This document shows, piece by piece, positions 33,652-35,124 of a DNA stretch of 35,124 nt (its first letter is position 1; each line of letters starts with the position of its first letter). Made by a program: the position numbers and the translations under genes. The DNA comes from a candidate division Zixibacteria bacterium HGW-Zixibacteria-1 (GTDB lineage: Bacteria > Zixibacteria > MSB-5A5 > GN15 > PGXB01), in contig PGXB01000039.1 of NCBI GenBank assembly GCA_002838945.1, positions 1-35,124 on the forward strand, given 5' to 3'. The notes below the pieces were generated by a model. That model saw only the letters and a list, made by a program, of their open reading frames with translations, was not told the origin of the DNA and did no database searches.

Positions 33652-34557
33652 ATGCGACTCGCCAGTATGCTAAGTGAGAAATATATTATCGAAGATCTCA
33701 AATCGACCAGCAAGGAAGAGGCAATCGAAGAGTTGCTGGGGCTTCTCAGAAGCGAAAAGCCGGATATCAATACCGAAGGCATTAAAAAGCTTATTCTGGA
33801 GCGGGAAGAGATCGAAAACACTTCCTATGGCCGGGGCTTTTCATTTCCCCATGCCCGGACCGACGAAGTGGATGATATGCATATCCTGATGGGTATTTCC
33901 AGAAGGGGATTAAGCGATGCCACTCCCGACAGTGTCCCGGTTTCGGTTGTAATTCTGCTTCTGACACCCTCACATATCTCGAATCTTTATTTGCAGACCC
34001 TCTCTGCTTTTGCCAATTTCGCCCGAATTGAAGGGAATCTCCAGAGAGTCACTTCCGCCCGACATCCCTCCGATGTTGTCGAGGTTATCTACAACAGCGG
34101 GGTCGGTGTAGAGAAGGAACTGCGCGTCAAGGATATCATGACCCGCGATGTCGCCACGGTCAAGCCGGATGACAGCCTCAAACATGTCGCCAATATGATG
34201 TTCAAAAACCGATTGTCGGCGATGGCGGTCATTGATGACGACGGAAACCTTCTGGGCCAGATAACCGACAAGGATTTAATCCAGGCGGCGCTTCCCGATT
34301 ACAAAACGCTGATCTCGAATCTCAACTATTCGATGGATATCGAACCGTTTGAAGAACTGCTCAAGCATGAAGACAAGATCAAAGTCGCGCAATTGTATGC
34401 CACCGACCATGAGGTGACCGGGATGGATACGCGGATTGTCGAAGTGGCGGCGATGATGATATTCAAGAATCTTCGGCGGGTTTATGTGGTTCAGGGAACC
34501 AAGTTGGTGGGTATTCTGCTGCGCAAGAACATCGTGAGCATGATAATTCGGGGTTAA
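33652..34557 (+). CDS. PTS EIIA-like domain fused to a CBS pair
   Basis: A 301-residue soluble protein. Residues about 1-150 are a mannitol/fructose/nitrogen-type EIIA domain (SKEEAIEELLGLL, EREEIENTSYGRGFSFPHAR) with the phosphorylatable H67 in place. Residues about 158-301 are two CBS motifs (VKDIMTRDVATVKPDDSL, AVIDDDGNLLGQITDKDL, and the second ending VYVVQGTKLVGILLRKNI), which usually bind adenine nucleotides. No EIIB, EIIC, HPr or EI gene is in the window. It looks like a regulator that joins a phosphorylation state to energy charge rather than a sugar importer. Last gene of a pair with DUF502. Confidence 0.85.
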   Translation: MRLASMLSEKYIIEDLKSTSKEEAIEELLGLLRSEKPDINTEGIKKLILEREEIENTSYGRGFSFPHARTDEVDDMHILMGISRRGLSDATPDSVPVSVVILLLTPSHISNLYLQTLSAFANFARIEGNLQRVTSARHPSDVVEVIYNSGVGVEKELRVKDIMTRDVATVKPDDSLKHVANMMFKNRLSAMAVIDDDGNLLGQITDKDLIQAALPDYKTLISNLNYSMDIEPFEELLKHEDKIKVAQLYATDHEVTGMDTRIVEVAAMMIFKNLRRVYVVQGTKLVGILLRKNIVSMIIRG

Positions 34558-34584
34558 ACATCTACGCCACAACATTTTCACAAG

Positions 34585-34593
34585 TTATCCACA
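34585..34593 (+). promoter_or_regulatory. Single DnaA-box-like 9-mer
   Basis: TTATCCACA is an exact match to the DnaA consensus TTATNCACA, in noncoding DNA preceded by a weaker TTTTCACA. No cluster of boxes, dnaA or dnaN is seen, so an origin is not claimed. Confidence 0.25.
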
Positions 34594-34679
34594 GGTTGTA
34601 GACAGGGGTCGCCGGGTGACTGATTCTAATATTCCACACTTAGTAGTTATTTTGGCTGACTGAGTTACGACAATTCTTA

Positions 34680-34707
34680 TTGACAACAATTTGTAGAATA
34701 GCATAAT
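34680..34707 (+). promoter_or_regulatory. Probable promoter of the IS-interrupted gene
   Basis: TTGACA (34680-34685), a 16-base spacer and CATAAT (34702-34707) in AT-rich DNA about 140 bases upstream of the ATG at 34848. Confidence 0.45.
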
Positions 34708-34847
34708 ATCTTATAAGTCGGCAATTATCTTATTTAAAAATGTCGGCAGATTTATAGAGCGCGTTGTCAAATGAAGGCCTAAAGAGAGGGCAGTTCCATT
34801 AATAGAATATGGAATAATCAAATATCAAAAGTGTATGAGTGTATTTT

Positions 34848-35057
34848 ATGGATAGAAATGATGTAAATGCCAAAGCGAAGGATAATGGCAAGATAGACCT
34901 TGAATCAAGCAAGAATGCACAAATGCCAGATTATGATTCAATGATGGATCATATCAAATTATTACTGGGCAGAGAGCAGGCGCTGGGGACCGAATATACC
35001 AAATCACTATTGACCTTTTCAACAGGGTGGTCTTCCCCTAAAAAAATGGACACATAG
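34848..35057 (+). pseudogene. Hypothetical gene, 3' end replaced by an IS3 insertion
   Basis: From ATG 34848 the frame encodes 60 residues of native sequence, a polar, acidic and basic N-terminus followed by MMDHIKLLLGREQALGTEYT, which looks helical. It then runs into the IS terminal repeat at 35028, adding WSSPKKMDT before a TAG. The last part is IS sequence, so the gene is truncated; its remainder should lie beyond the other end of the IS. A GTG at 34839 is a possible earlier start. Base composition is AT-richer than the core genes. No family recognised. Confidence 0.5.
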
Positions 35058-35124
35058 TTAAGATAGGGTAGCCGCCCGTTCGAAGTCAACTGGATTTTTA
35101 AAACCCAGGCTCGAATGACGGCGT
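35028..35124 (-). mobile_element. IS3-family insertion sequence, right (3') end, inverted copy
   Basis: The reverse complement is identical to window bases 1-93 and extends four bases further into the element. The terminal repeat begins TGGTCTTCCCC at 35028, and flanking DNA differs beyond that point. Only the 3' end is within the window, so the target duplication cannot be checked. Confidence 0.85.
35058..35123 (-). pseudogene. IS3-family transposase OrfB, C-terminal fragment (inverted copy)
   Basis: Reads RRHSSLGFKNPVDFERAAT then LS and a stop (35058-35060 is TAA on the minus strand). Same rve-domain end as at window start; the 5' part runs off the window. Confidence 0.85.

Noticed and set aside
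1-35124. Terminal inverted repeats as ends of a linear replicon or a transposon spanning the window
   Set aside because: The repeats encode an IS3 transposase C-terminus and continue beyond the window; the interior holds housekeeping genes, so separate IS copies at contig breaks are more likely.

Overview
The window looks like one contig from an uncultured bacterium, most likely a member of the candidate phylum Zixibacteria or a close relative in the FCB group. This is inferred from gene style: secreted FG-GAP proteins ending in a dockerin with 'NILD..(Y/F)INYLY..GP.P' motifs, a secreted family often mislabelled 'asparagine synthetase B', an outer-membrane barrel, and an 11-gene complex I operon. 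No rRNA or tRNA gene and no CRISPR array was seen, so the taxonomy is not anchored.

Both ends of the window (1-93 and 35028-35124) are the same 3' end of an IS3-family insertion sequence in inverted orientation. Each encodes the last ~20 residues of an OrfB (rve) transposase followed by the terminal repeat ending in CA. The contig therefore probably stops at two IS copies; the right-hand copy interrupts a small gene.

Layout. (1) 94-1328: AT-rich spacer, a secreted PepSY-like protein, and a nested hairpin. (2) 1329-4716: an iron-uptake operon with a DtxR-type repressor (Fe-type ligands, apparently autoregulated and leaderless), FeoA, FeoB with a His-rich/Cys-rich cytosolic insert, and a small membrane protein. 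(3) 4717-5576: a gene-free stretch holding degenerate copies of dispersed intergenic repeats. (4) 5577-6446: an AraC-type HTH fused to an O6-alkylguanine-DNA alkyltransferase. (5) 6464-10637, minus strand: patatin-like lipase, a secreted amidotransferase-like protein and RarA. (6) 10746-17631, minus strand: two paralogous FG-GAP/cohesin-like/dockerin proteins, a helical lipoprotein and an outer-membrane barrel. (7) 17752-19628, minus strand: HemW and signal peptidase I. (8) 19771-21326: RidA and an MFS transporter. (9) 21342-22406, minus strand: a papain-family (C1A) protease with a C-terminal sorting/anchor segment resembling IPTL-CTERM.

(10) 22881-32885: nuoABCDHIJKLMN, a complete membrane arm plus Q-module with no NuoE/F/G NADH-oxidising module nearby. 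It lies behind a promoter and a perfect Crp/Fnr-type dyad. NuoI carries a ~60-residue charged Pro/Lys/Glu-rich tail. (11) 33002-34557: a DUF502 membrane protein and an EIIA-CBS fusion, followed by AT-rich sequence and the IS-truncated gene.

The main themes are envelope and secreted proteins, iron acquisition and respiration. FeoAB iron supply fits the heavy Fe-S demand of complex I and HemW. I see no certain wholly new system. The best candidates for follow-up are the N-module-less complex I with a modified NuoI, the metal-rich FeoB insert with the leaderless DtxR promoter, the C-terminally sorted C1A protease, and the EIIA-CBS regulator.
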